A stretch of 64,000 nt of DNA from Lasioglossum baleicum (Eukaryota; Arthropoda; Insecta; Hymenoptera; Halictidae). Shown here one piece after another: positions 1 to 8,363 of the stretch; within the stretch, counting starts at the first letter, position 1; the number at the start of each line of letters is the position of its first letter. The notes beneath the pieces are model-generated. The model did no database searches. It worked only from the letters and a program-made list of their open reading frames with translations, and was not told the DNA's origin. The stretch is from contig NW_027469215.1 of assembly GCF_051020765.1 (NCBI RefSeq), forward strand, positions 1 through 64,000, written 5' to 3'. The position numbers and the translations under genes are program-made.

Positions 1-180
1 GGCGAAAGGGCATTTCCTTCACTGCCCGTCGCACTTTTAACTGACACTATGCTTTCACGGACTCTAAGTCTACTGCGTTAAATTGTCAAACAATGATGGA
101 ACGCGCAGGGGTTCGCGTGCTAACACTGATTCTATTTTTATTCCTCGATGCCGTGCTTCTAACATCGGTGACCAACGACT

Positions 181-198
181 GTCCTACCGACTGCGCCA
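181..198 (-). promoter_or_regulatory. Primer-binding site (tRNA-Ser type), single copy
   Basis: On the minus strand this reads TGGCGCAGTCGGTAGGAC, four bases (AATT) after the LTR end. The first 11 bases complement the CGACTGCGCCA 3' end expected of insect tRNA-Ser, as known for several Drosophila errantiviruses. It primes minus-strand DNA synthesis. Confidence 0.85.
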
Positions 199-202
199 AA
201 TT

Positions 203-1999
203 TGTCACGTCCTGGCGGGGCTATAATAGCAAGAGAAGAGAATACCGCGGCCCGGCTACTCTACTCTTCCACTGACTGACATTTAATAAAAGTGTTGGTC
301 TTTTTATCAACAGACTAGGACCCGATGCCGACACCTGCATGCAGTCTTACACAGATGAAAGATGCACGCGACCCTGAAACATACGCGATAATATGTTCCA
401 CTTACTTTTACGCTTCGCTTGTTTGTCGATTGACACGAGAAATGAATTCGCAACGGATGAACGGCTACGGTTGCGCTGATGACCTTGAATTCGGTCCGCT
501 CTGCTTGACAGGCGTTAATCCAAATGGCTGGAAACGACCTTCAAGGATTGACGACTGCGCCAAACTCTGTCACGTCAATATTTGACAGGAACGACCTCCA
601 ATGATTGACAGCTGGCTGCTACGGTATTGTAGACGGATGCGCTCGTTGAGGAAACGGGCGTGGACGCTGTACGATACCGTGAATCTAACTCACGAATATC
701 GTCCGCGTGATTGACGATATTTTAACTAGCGAAAACGGGCGTGGACGCTGTGCGATCCCGTGAATTTATCTCGCGAATATCGTCCGCGTGGTTGACGATA
801 CTTTGATTCAAGAAAACGGACGTGGATGCTGCGGAGCTTGCTATGCGAGCAAGTCTATCACTATCACGCACGTACGCGAACACGTAACAGGAAATTGAAT
901 AAGGAATACTATTCGCGAACTTTCCAGTGAGAACTCTATCTCTAACTAACAACGTGTCACTTCAAACTACGAAGTTAGGAGCAAGGAAATAATAATTGGG
1001 ATTTAGATTGACTCTGGTAAAACAAAGTATATTATAAACGTAAAAGAATACAAAGGTAAAGATGCTTATTATTAACGAAATCGAAATACGTACTAAGTAC
1101 GAAATATGAAACGCAATAAAAATGTTTAATTGAATAAACGAAGTAATATTTGAATTAAACGAATAAGAATACGATATTACTGAATGGTATTAGGGACTGT
1201 GTCTAAACAGTATGGATTTGGAAAGATTGTGTCTAAACAATCTGGATTTGGAAAGACTATGTCTAAATAGTCTGGACTTGGAAGATTGACGAAAACTCGA
1301 CTGACCCACTCGGGTCCCCGGAGAGGACTGGGGAGAATCGAACGCTCGTCGACGAATAACGTTCGTCCGAAAAATGCTGACTTCGCAAAAGGGGACCGTG
1401 TCCTCTTTGTGCCGGTCTTCGTCGTAAACAGCGCGATGGCCGCCGCACTAGAGTCAGCAGTTTTCGTTCCCAGTGGTGCAGGACTCGAAAATTAAGTGGT
1501 AACCATTGGCGTACCTATTTATTTATTTAAATAAATTGGGACTTAGAATATTTTCGAGCGCTTGCTCTTGCAAGGCGTTTCGATGTAAATTTATATGTCA
1601 TATGATTAGTTGACATCATTTGTCGACCGATCATATGTTTGAAAATATTCTAAGTACTTTTGAAAATTACCAAAAATCGAAATTTTGGTAAAGTCTAAAC
1701 AAACGCGAATTGAGAACCTAACCTACAAATTTTTAGGTTAGTTTCATGATTTTCGCTCACGAGTCCAATGATATTTCAATCTTCGAGTTTGGGCCATTTT
1801 TGGCTATTTTAGGAATTTGACAGATTTTGGATTTTAGGTTATGTTGATGGATTTCAATCAGATGTACGTGGTGTTAAGGATTCATTGTTATGAAGGATTT
1901 TTAGGAGTTTTGGAATCTTTAAAGGGGAACGCTCGCTCTTATGTATCTAATTTTACATGTAGTCTTAAAGCTAACGTCGGAGGTGCGACCGACGTCACA
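203..1999 (-). repeat. Family A LTR (1797 bp)
   Basis: It starts TG and ends CA. Landmarks on the minus strand are the tandem TTAGAC stem-loops (1196-1272), a tandem 80-bp hairpin unit (about 640-800), a 15-bp inverted repeat around the AT-rich stretch near 1540-1660, and an internal relic of a primer-binding site about 365 bp from the U5 end. The short ORFs on both strands are not supported as genes: they exist in every LTR copy only because the copies are nearly identical. Confidence 0.92.
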
Positions 2000-2847
2000 G
2001 TAAGCAGGTCTGTTCTATACTGCACGATAAATCCAGTGACAGTTCTAAACCAGAGAAGGATATCAAAGTCTCCAAAGTAAAAGAACTTCATAACTTACTT
2101 CGAAATCATATCTTTGATGATCCACAGAAACTCGATTCCTTTCAACTTCCATCTGCACGTTGCCATGCGAAGCGAAACGAATACGATAAAATTAATCTCT
2201 GCGCTACAGCGAAATACGCGTCAGCAAGAAAGAAATGTAAATCCGAGTACCCTCGCGATAACGGATATTCCTATGAGAATAAGCGAGCGAAATTCGAAGC
2301 CCAGCATCGGCAAAATCTCCTTCGACCACCGGAAGATATAGAACAAGTATTCCTACTCAAAGAACCCCGCAAAGGCAAATTCGATGCGCAATATACGGGT
2401 ACTCACGAAATTTGCGACATCCTAGACTCAAACAATGTAAAAATTAAAGTAGGGAACCATTTTAAGATTGTACATGCAAACAAACTCAAGCGTGCGCCGA
2501 ATAATCCAACGCAAACCCCGCGTCAGCGAAACGCGACACTCATCTGGACGCAGATAAGAAAAGACAAAAGTGACAGTGACACCAGTGATTCCCCACCCAC
2601 CCAAAACCCAATTATGCAAAATGAACAAAGTGAAATAAATTGCATAAAATCAGCCCCAGCCCCACGTGCCGACACCGACAACATTTCAGTGCGACCAGTG
2701 TTTCGTACAAATATAGGAAATACTCGCCGAGAACTGTGCTCCCTGCGCGGAGTACCCCCGGACGATGCGTCGCATGAATGAGTGTGAGATCGAGTGTTGA
2801 GCGAGAAATTTCTTCCTTGTAAGAAATTTCTTTTCCGCGTTGGGAGG
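2000..2847 (+). mobile_element. Family B element T1, 3' internal remnant
   Basis: This is the internal 3' end of a plus-strand family B element, cut on the left by the family A insertion. It contains an open coding fragment and ends with a purine tract (TTGGGAGG) directly before the LTR at 2848. Its 3' half (2560-2847) matches 11000-11298 of T2 with scattered differences. It shares its 3' LTR with T2, so the two form an LTR-internal-LTR-internal-LTR array. Confidence 0.85.
2002..2781 (+). pseudogene. In-frame fusion of PR-downstream spacer, integrase C-terminus and envelope tail
   Basis: The frame is open from the insertion boundary to TGA at 2779-2781. Residues about 1-112 match the spacer found after the protease in T2 and E2 (YASARKK, RAKFEAQ). 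At about 2336 it jumps to the integrase C-terminus: LLKEPRKGKFDAQYTG through VGNHFKIVHANK is close to residues near 1410 of the E4 polyprotein. At about 2560 it jumps again, to a tail like the envelope cytoplasmic tail (NISVRPVF, SLRGV). RT, RNase H, most of integrase, the Cys-rich protein and the envelope ectodomain are absent. The sequence GAACA sits at the first junction and in normal integrase, which suggests a microhomology or template-switch deletion. It is probably not functional by itself. Confidence 0.7.
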
Positions 2848-3091
2848 TGTTACGTCGTCCGATGTACGACGTTGGCCTTGTACATACACTATGTATTCAA
2901 GGTCTGATCTACATAAGATCCACACACCTTCCCCTAGACATAAGAGCATAGTATTAAGTTCTCATTATTCTATTGTTCTAATCCTTATCTCCGTCTCTAC
3001 CCATCACCATAACTTCACCTTGATCAACACCTTACCTCAGTTTCGACCCATCACCACGACACATAATGCAATAAAGTATTGCATCACTCTG

Positions 3092-3124
3092 GAAGCATCT
3101 AGAAGCTTCTAGAAACGTCGAGAA
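3092..3124 (+). promoter_or_regulatory. Seven-unit heat shock element array in family B LTR
   Basis: Alternating nGAAn/nTTCn units spaced exactly 5 bp apart: GAA 3092, ATC 3097, GAA 3102, TTC 3107, GAA 3112, GTC 3117, GAA 3122. Five are perfect and two have one mismatch. Three contiguous units normally suffice for HSF trimers. The array is conserved in the solo LTR (5127-5159, opposite strand) and in T2's right LTR (11543-11575). Heat or stress induction is inferred. Confidence 0.75.
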
Positions 3125-3131
3125 GTCCAAA

Positions 3132-3293
3132 GACTGCTGCATCAGCAGTCCCACGCTCGTAGAGGGCAATAGGACAGCCACGAGACTGCAGCGTCAGCAG
3201 AAATGCACGTGCAGTCCCCGGGAGCGAAGACGCTGCTGCGTCAGCGGTTCTCCCACTCCGACGACTGAAGAACAAAGAGACTGCAGCGTCAGC
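3132..3293 (+). promoter_or_regulatory. Repeated TCAGC/Maf-like motifs in family B LTR
   Basis: Four copies of a motif close to GACTGCAGCGTCAGC recur about every 50 bp (3132-3150, 3184-3200, about 3228-3245, about 3279-3293). One is a near-palindrome (CTGCTGCATCAGCAG). GTCAGC resembles a bZIP/Maf half site. They follow the heat shock elements and look like part of a U3 enhancer, by position only. Confidence 0.4.
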
Positions 3294-3337
3294 TATCCCC
3301 ACTCCGAACGAAGGAGGCAAGGCAGAGCAGGCGCTTG

Positions 3338-5403
3338 TGTCACGTCCGTCACTGTGTTTTTGTTACAGGTACCAGGAGAGAGAAAAGAAAACAGTGACAG
3401 ACGGACGGTTGAGATATTATGATTAAAAGCCAAATTTGTCACGTCCGTCACTGTGTTTTTGTTACAGGTACCAAGAGAGAGAAAAGGGTGGCACTCAAGA
3501 ACAGTGACAGACGGACGGTGGATATATGACAAGTAATTGAGGAGTGGTCTTTCGTGCCGAGACAGCCGCGGGCTGTCATATGCACTAGGACAACCGATAT
3601 TGCTATGGATGCAGTCAAGAAGAGAACGTCTGACGCGGTTACAAGGAGTGTCCCGACAAGAATCGCGCGCGAGAGGATGCAACGAGAACGGTGAGTTTAC
3701 AGGATTCAACAATTATACAAGATATTATACGACTCACCGCAATGTTGTATTAACGCCTAATAATATTGTTGCAGCAGGAACTGGCGGTACTGACAGTAGG
3801 TGTCGTACATCGGATCTTCTATACAGATGTCCTCGAGGTGGGGAAGATCTGGCAGAGTTGCTGCTGCTCGGTTCGGGACGACGTTAGTGGCCTTGGATGC
3901 TGGCCGCAAGACGACACGTTGATGAGCTGGCAGAGGAACGTCACGGATGATTCGGCAACGGACCCTGGGAACGATGATCGTGTCTCGGCTGTCGTCGTCG
4001 TCGGCTATGTCGATCACCTCTGGACAATCGACCGGATGTAGAACTGGCGTCGGAGCTCGCGAGAGGTCCGCGTGGTTGACCTATTTAGGAGGGTTGCAAG
4101 GGCAACCGTATACAGAAACGTAATCGGACGCGTCACACGGAATGTGCTCGGTGGTTCCCAGAAGTTCTGTCCACTCGGTAGTGGCAATGATTTGATCGAG
4201 CACCGCTTTATTTCTCAACGCGCGTCTCAATTTAGCAAGTTGATACTTGCGTCCCGCTCGACGTGGGCGTCGCATGGGTAAGGAATAGTAATGATGGAAT
4301 ATTAATAATATAATGAAAATGAACTTCCACTTGTTATTAACCTTTTTGGTAGTTAACTCGCTTCACGTCTATAGTGGCGGCTCAGCGTTTCCACTGCGCA
4401 CTTTAGACCAATTCTAGACGTGGCACGAGAACTTCTCTATGACTCGCTTCAAATTCCTTATTGGCGGCTCAGCGTTTCCACTGCGCACTTTAGACCAAGT
4501 CCGGATATGTCACGAGTTTAATATATTCGATGCAAGAACTGAATTGGAAGATGGTGTTGAACTAACACAAGAATAACAAGATCGAAGCACTGGTATAACA
4601 ACGATATATTAAATAAGAACTGGTAAGTACACTGGTATACAATATGTAAGTAGTATTATAATAGGAGTAGTAATTGGATTAATGAATAATGGATATAGTA
4701 ATATGTTGTAGGAATAATGTATGAGTTGAGTTGAGTTGAGTTAGAGTTGGAATTGGAATTGGAATTAGGAGTGAAGGATCGACACACTTCACTTTCGCGG
4801 AGCTAGACTGAACACGTCTGCTCTTGAAGCCGGACGAAGCCGGACTGGCACGTCCGTGCGAGTCGCTCGCTTGGAGCGGACCGTTCGAGTCGCTGTCTGA
4901 AGGCGGACTGATGCAAGCGTCCGCTCTGCCTTGCCTCCTTCGTTCGGAGTGGGGATAGCTGACGCTGCAGTCTCTTTGTTCTTCAGTCGTCGGAGTGGGA
5001 GAACCGCTGACGCAGCAGCGTCTTCGCTCCCGGGGACTGCACGTGCATTTCTGCTGACGCTGCAGTCTCGTGGCTGTCCTATTGCCCTCTACGAGCGTGG
5101 GACTGCTGATGCAGCAGTCTTTGGACTTCTCGACGTTTCTAGAAGCTTCTAGATGCTTCCAGAGTGATGCAATACTTTATTGCATTATGTGTCGTGGTGA
5201 TGGGTTGAAACTGAGGTAAGGTGTTGATCAAGGAGAAGTTATGGTGATGGGTAGAGACGGAGATAAGGATTAGAACAATAGAATAATGAGATCTTAATAC
5301 TATGCTCTTATGTCTAGGGGACGGTGTATGGATCTTATGCAGATCAGACCTTGTATACATAGTGTGTGTACAAGGCCAACGACGTACATCGGACGACGTA
5401 ACA
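3338..5403 (-). mobile_element. Solo family B LTR (2066 bp), TSD CTTG
   Basis: A complete minus-strand family B LTR flanked by CTTG (3334-3337 and 5404-5407), splitting the LTR shared by T1 and T2. There is no internal sequence, so it arose by LTR-LTR recombination. It is about 100 bp longer than T2's LTRs because its U5 end is duplicated: the terminal block at 3338-3430 recurs near 3437-3530, and the two are joined by AATTTGGC, the first bases normally found after an LTR end. Its internal ORF carries a nonsense mutation. Confidence 0.9.
3757..4275 (-). pseudogene. LTR-encoded basic protein, one nonsense codon
   Basis: This is the counterpart of the intact 172-codon ORFs at 6063 and 12436, in the same frame along its whole length. 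A TAG at 4081-4083 replaces the GAG after PK (residue about 65). Other changes are few: DPMYD for DPMYH near the C-terminus, and N-P for S-L just before the stop. As the only interrupted copy, and in a solo LTR, it looks like relaxed constraint after loss of the element body. Confidence 0.7.
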
Positions 5404-5407
5404 CTTG

Positions 5408-6891
5408 CATCAGTCCGCCTCCATCTCGCGACTCGAGCAGTCCGCCTTCAGCCAGCGACTCGCACAGACGTGCCTACCTGGCCTCAGCCGCCAGTCCGGC
5501 TTCAAGAGCAGACGTGTTCAGTCTAGCTCCGCGAAAGTGAAGTGTGTCGATCCTTCACTCCTAATTCCAATTCCAATTCCAACTCTAACTCAACTCAACT
5601 CAAGTCCTAATTCTCATACATTAATCCTATAACATATTACAATATCCATTATTCATTAATCCAATTACTACTCCTATTATAATATTACTTACATATTGTA
5701 TACCAGTGTACTTACCAGTTCTTATTTAATATATCGTTGTTATACCAGTGCTTCGATCTTGTTATTCTTGTGTTAGTTCAACACCATCTTCCAATTTAGT
5801 TCTTGCATCGAATATATTAAACTCGTGACATATCCGGACTTGGTCTAAAGTGCGCAGTGGAAACGCTGAGCCGCCAATAAGGAATTTGAAGCGAGTCATA
5901 GAGAAGTTCTCGTGCCACGTCTAGAATTGGTCTAAAGTGCGCAGTGGAAACGCTGAGCCGCCACTATAGACGTGAAGCGAGTTAACTACCAAAAAGGTTA
6001 ATAACAAGTGGAAGTTCATTTTCATTATATTATTAATATTCCATCATTACTATTCCTTACCCATGCGACGCCCACGTCGAGCGGGACGCAAGTATCAACT
6101 TGCTAAATTGAGACGCGCGTTGAGAAATAAAGCGGTGCTCGATCAAATCATTGCCACTACCGAGTGGACAGAACTTCTGGGAACCACCGAGCACATCCCG
6201 TGTGACGCGTCCGATTACGTTTCTGTTTACGGTTGCCCTTGCAGCCTTCCTAAAGAGGTCAACCACGCGGACCTCTCGCGAGCTCCGACGCCAGTTCTAC
6301 ATCCGGTCGATTGTCCTGAGGTAATCGACATAGCCGACGACGACGACAGCCGAGACACGATCATCGTTCCCAGGGTCCGTTGCCGAATCATCCGTGACGT
6401 TCCTCTGCCAGCTCATCAACGTGTCGTCTTGCGGCCAGCATCCAAGGCCACTAATGTCGTCCCGAACCGAGCAGCAGCAACTCTGCCAGATCTTCCCCAC
6501 CTCGAGGACATCTGTATAGAAGACCCGATGTACCACACCTACTGTCAGTACCGCCAGTTCCTGCTGCAACAATATTATTAGGCGTTAATACAGCATTGCG
6601 GTGAGTCGTATAATGTCTTGTATAATTGCTGAATCTTGTAAACTCACCGTTCTCGTTGCATCCTCTCGCGCGCGATTCTTGTCGGGACACTCCTTGTAAC
6701 CGCGTCGGACGTTCTCTTCTTGACTGCATCCATAGCAATATCGGTTGTCCTAGTGCATATGACAGCCCGCGGCTGTCTCGGCACGAAAGACCACTCTTCA
6801 TTTTAATCATAATATCTCAACCGTCCGTCTGTCACTGTTCTCTTTTCTCTCTCCTGGTACCTGTAACAAAAACACAGTGACGGACGTGACA
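5408..6891 (+). repeat. Family B LTR shared by T1 and T2, second part (5' LTR of T2)
   Basis: It continues the LTR from 3337 and ends GACGTGACA before the T2 primer-binding site. Positions 5408-5520 differ from the right LTR in substitutions and in the arrangement of short CAGTCCGCC-containing repeats, but from about 5521 on I see no difference from 11893-13264. A tandem unit of about 87 bp (starting GGTCTAAAGTGCGCAGTGG at 5842 and 5929) lies upstream of the ORF. About 5550-5840 is AT-rich with no gene. Confidence 0.88.
6063..6581 (+). CDS. LTR-encoded small basic protein (unknown function)
   Basis: I do not recognise this 172-residue protein. It lies wholly inside the family B LTR, so each provirus carries two copies. 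The first 23 residues hold 11 Arg/Lys (MRRPRRAGRK..., LAKLRRALRNK), like a nuclear-localisation or arginine-rich RNA-binding segment. An acidic patch (ADDDD) lies near residue 92 and the C-terminus is QFLLQQYY. There is no signal peptide or membrane segment. The protein is identical in both T2 LTRs, and it is broken only in the solo LTR. Other retroelements encode regulators in or near their LTR (for example MMTV sag), so a trans-acting regulator is possible. That is inference; codon-level constraint across more copies would decide it. Confidence 0.55.
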   Translation: MRRPRRAGRKYQLAKLRRALRNKAVLDQIIATTEWTELLGTTEHIPCDASDYVSVYGCPCSLPKEVNHADLSRAPTPVLHPVDCPEVIDIADDDDSRDTIIVPRVRCRIIRDVPLPAHQRVVLRPASKATNVVPNRAAATLPDLPHLEDICIEDPMYHTYCQYRQFLLQQYY

Positions 6892-6895
6892 AATT

Positions 6896-6913
6896 TGGCG
6901 CAGTCGGTAGGAC
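6896..6913 (+). promoter_or_regulatory. Primer-binding site of T2
   Basis: TGGCGCAGTCGGTAGGAC follows LTR end + AATT, identical to family A. The leader to the gag start is short (about 113 bp), without the duplicated stem-loops seen in family A. Confidence 0.85.
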
Positions 6914-7004
6914 ATCGAAGTGGTCGCCGATATTTGCATTAATAAGCCCCGACGCGTGTCAGTACGAAGTTCACATGTCTTAAATCCCATTTATATCTTT
7001 CAAA

Positions 7005-8363
7005 ATGTCTCGCCCAATCACGCGATCTCAAAAGGATCTCCGAGCAGATCTTAAAGCAGACCTTCCCCCAATGACCGAGGAAGAGTTACTCCTTTACGCG
7101 CAAGACCTCGCCCGTAGAGAGCAATATCTCAAAGAAGAAACTGATTTTATTGCCAAATTGCGTCTCAAATATGAAGAAGACGCACAAAACCAAAAGAATA
7201 TGCTCGATGAAATACGAAAAGAGCTTCATAACATCCAAATCACGAGTCAAACCCTACGTCAACAATCGCCTACACCAGGCCCTAGTAACGTCTCTAATAT
7301 GCGGGAACCTTCACCGCCAGAGCCACGCGAAATCCCACAGTATGAACCTACTGGTAATTTCGCTCTAAAACAAGCCGCCGAGCTTGTCCCTAGATTCGAC
7401 GGAACTTCGTCTTCCGTCCTACAATTCATACGTGCATGCAAACGCGCGCGTGACACCGTACCGGCCACTGCAGAGCGTGCCCTCACGAAATTGCTCTGCA
7501 ATAAACTCCACGATCGTGCTTATGCCGCTATAGAAGGCGAGCACATATCCACAATTTCTGCACTATGCGAAAAGTTACGTACAGTGCTGGGCCCATATAA
7601 ATTCGTGGACCAGTACCGTGGCGATCTCGCGAGTGTACTCCAAGCTCCAAACGAGCACATCTTAGACTTCATCAATCGCGTTAAAGACCTTCGAACCGCG
7701 ATTCAAGATGCCACAGATATTGGCCTTGATTACGAAGAACTAGATCGCTTCGTAGTAGATTGCTTCCTACGAGGTCTCCTTCCCCAGCTGCGTGCCGAAG
7801 TGCTTCATTGCCCTTCGCGAAATCCTGCCACTGTTTTCGAAGCAGCCATCTCTGCTTATAGGCAGTATGAGTCAGACCAGACTCGTCGACGAGAATTGAT
7901 CCGCGAAGAAAAACGAGTCAGCTTCTCTGATAACCGGCCGTATCGCCCGCGTTCCACGTACGAGTCCCCTCGTGACATTCCAGAGCGAACTCAAGAACGC
8001 CGCGATAACAGACCGGACTCGTCTCAGCAGTCCTCAAGAAACTTAAACCGGGACTCTTATCGCTCCCCGACGCCGCAACGGCGATGGGAAAATAATCCTC
8101 GCGACCAAAACACGTACCACGATGGTCGCACAGATCGCCCCTCAAGCTCTAACAAATTTTGCAACTACTGCAAAGTCCCCGGGCACGATATTCACGAGTG
8201 CCGTAAGCGCGCTTTTAATAATAATAGGAGGTCGGGAAACGAGTCCGGCCTCCCGACCGAAGCCAACCCAAGGCGGGAGGCCGCATCTTCAACTCAAACT
8301 ACAGCCCGCACCCAAACAGCTATCCGGACGAACGACCAGTCCGACGATTCGTCTCAGCAGTAA
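7005..8363 (+). CDS. gag: Gag polyprotein, family B (T2)
   Basis: A 452-residue Gag that builds the particle and packages RNA. Residues about 22-85 are charged and helical, with coiled-coil character. The capsid-like retrotransposon gag domain runs from about 120 to 300 (LVPRFDGT, FIRACKRARDT, LGPYKFVDQYRG). An Arg/Ser/Pro-rich nucleic-acid-binding tail follows, with one CCHC knuckle (CNYCKVPGHDIHEC) near residue 387. The ATG at 7005 is the first after the primer-binding site. It resembles family A gag clearly but not closely. Near its end, GGGAAAC (8234-8240) lies in the gag frame for a -1 shift into protease. Confidence 0.92.
   Translation: MSRPITRSQKDLRADLKADLPPMTEEELLLYAQDLARREQYLKEETDFIAKLRLKYEEDAQNQKNMLDEIRKELHNIQITSQTLRQQSPTPGPSNVSNMREPSPPEPREIPQYEPTGNFALKQAAELVPRFDGTSSSVLQFIRACKRARDTVPATAERALTKLLCNKLHDRAYAAIEGEHISTISALCEKLRTVLGPYKFVDQYRGDLASVLQAPNEHILDFINRVKDLRTAIQDATDIGLDYEELDRFVVDCFLRGLLPQLRAEVLHCPSRNPATVFEAAISAYRQYESDQTRRRELIREEKRVSFSDNRPYRPRSTYESPRDIPERTQERRDNRPDSSQQSSRNLNRDSYRSPTPQRRWENNPRDQNTYHDGRTDRPSSSNKFCNYCKVPGHDIHECRKRAFNNNRRSGNESGLPTEANPRREAASSTQTTARTQTAIRTNDQSDDSSQQ
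8234..8282 (+). promoter_or_regulatory. -1 ribosomal frameshift signal (gag to protease), family B
   Basis: Slippery heptamer GGGAAAC at 8234-8240, phased G-GGA-AAC in the gag frame. A 6-nt spacer follows, then a perfect 9-bp stem: GGCCTCCCG (8247-8255) pairs with CGGGAGGCC (8274-8282). The protease frame is -1 to gag. The same arrangement occurs in T0 and in all family A copies despite divergence around it. Confidence 0.88.

Larger units (their letters stand above)
1..1999 (-). mobile_element. Family A LTR retrotransposon, 5' end only (leader + 5' LTR)
   Basis: This is the 5' end of a minus-strand family A element whose gag lies left of the window. Positions 1-202 match the untranslated leader of the complete copies, and 203-1999 is a complete LTR. 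It interrupts an in-frame family B coding remnant that resumes at 2000, so GTAA (2000-2003) is the predicted target duplication; the left copy is out of view. Unlike the five other family A leaders here, this one has a single primer-binding site, because it lacks the 109-bp duplicated unit. Whether it is a pol or envelope form cannot be told. Confidence 0.9.
2848..3337 (+). repeat. Family B LTR shared by T1 and T2, first part
   Basis: It starts TGTTACGTCGTCC and is split by the solo LTR at 3338, continuing at 5408. It differs by several substitutions from T2's right LTR (11299-11790), although the later part (5530-6891) looks identical to that LTR. The shared LTR is therefore a mosaic. It carries the heat-shock-element array and repeated GACTGC(A/T)GC(G/A)TCAGC motifs. 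Confidence 0.88.

Noticed and set aside
325..585. 86-codon ORF (starts MPTPACSLTQ) repeated in every family A LTR
   Set aside because: It is antisense to the element and overlaps the captured U5 segment. Its conservation follows from young LTR copies, with no domain or start context to support it.
1286..1495. 69-, 61- and 76-codon ORFs on both strands of family A LTRs
   Set aside because: No homology or motifs; they overlap each other and the stem-loop array. They are open only because the copies are nearly identical.
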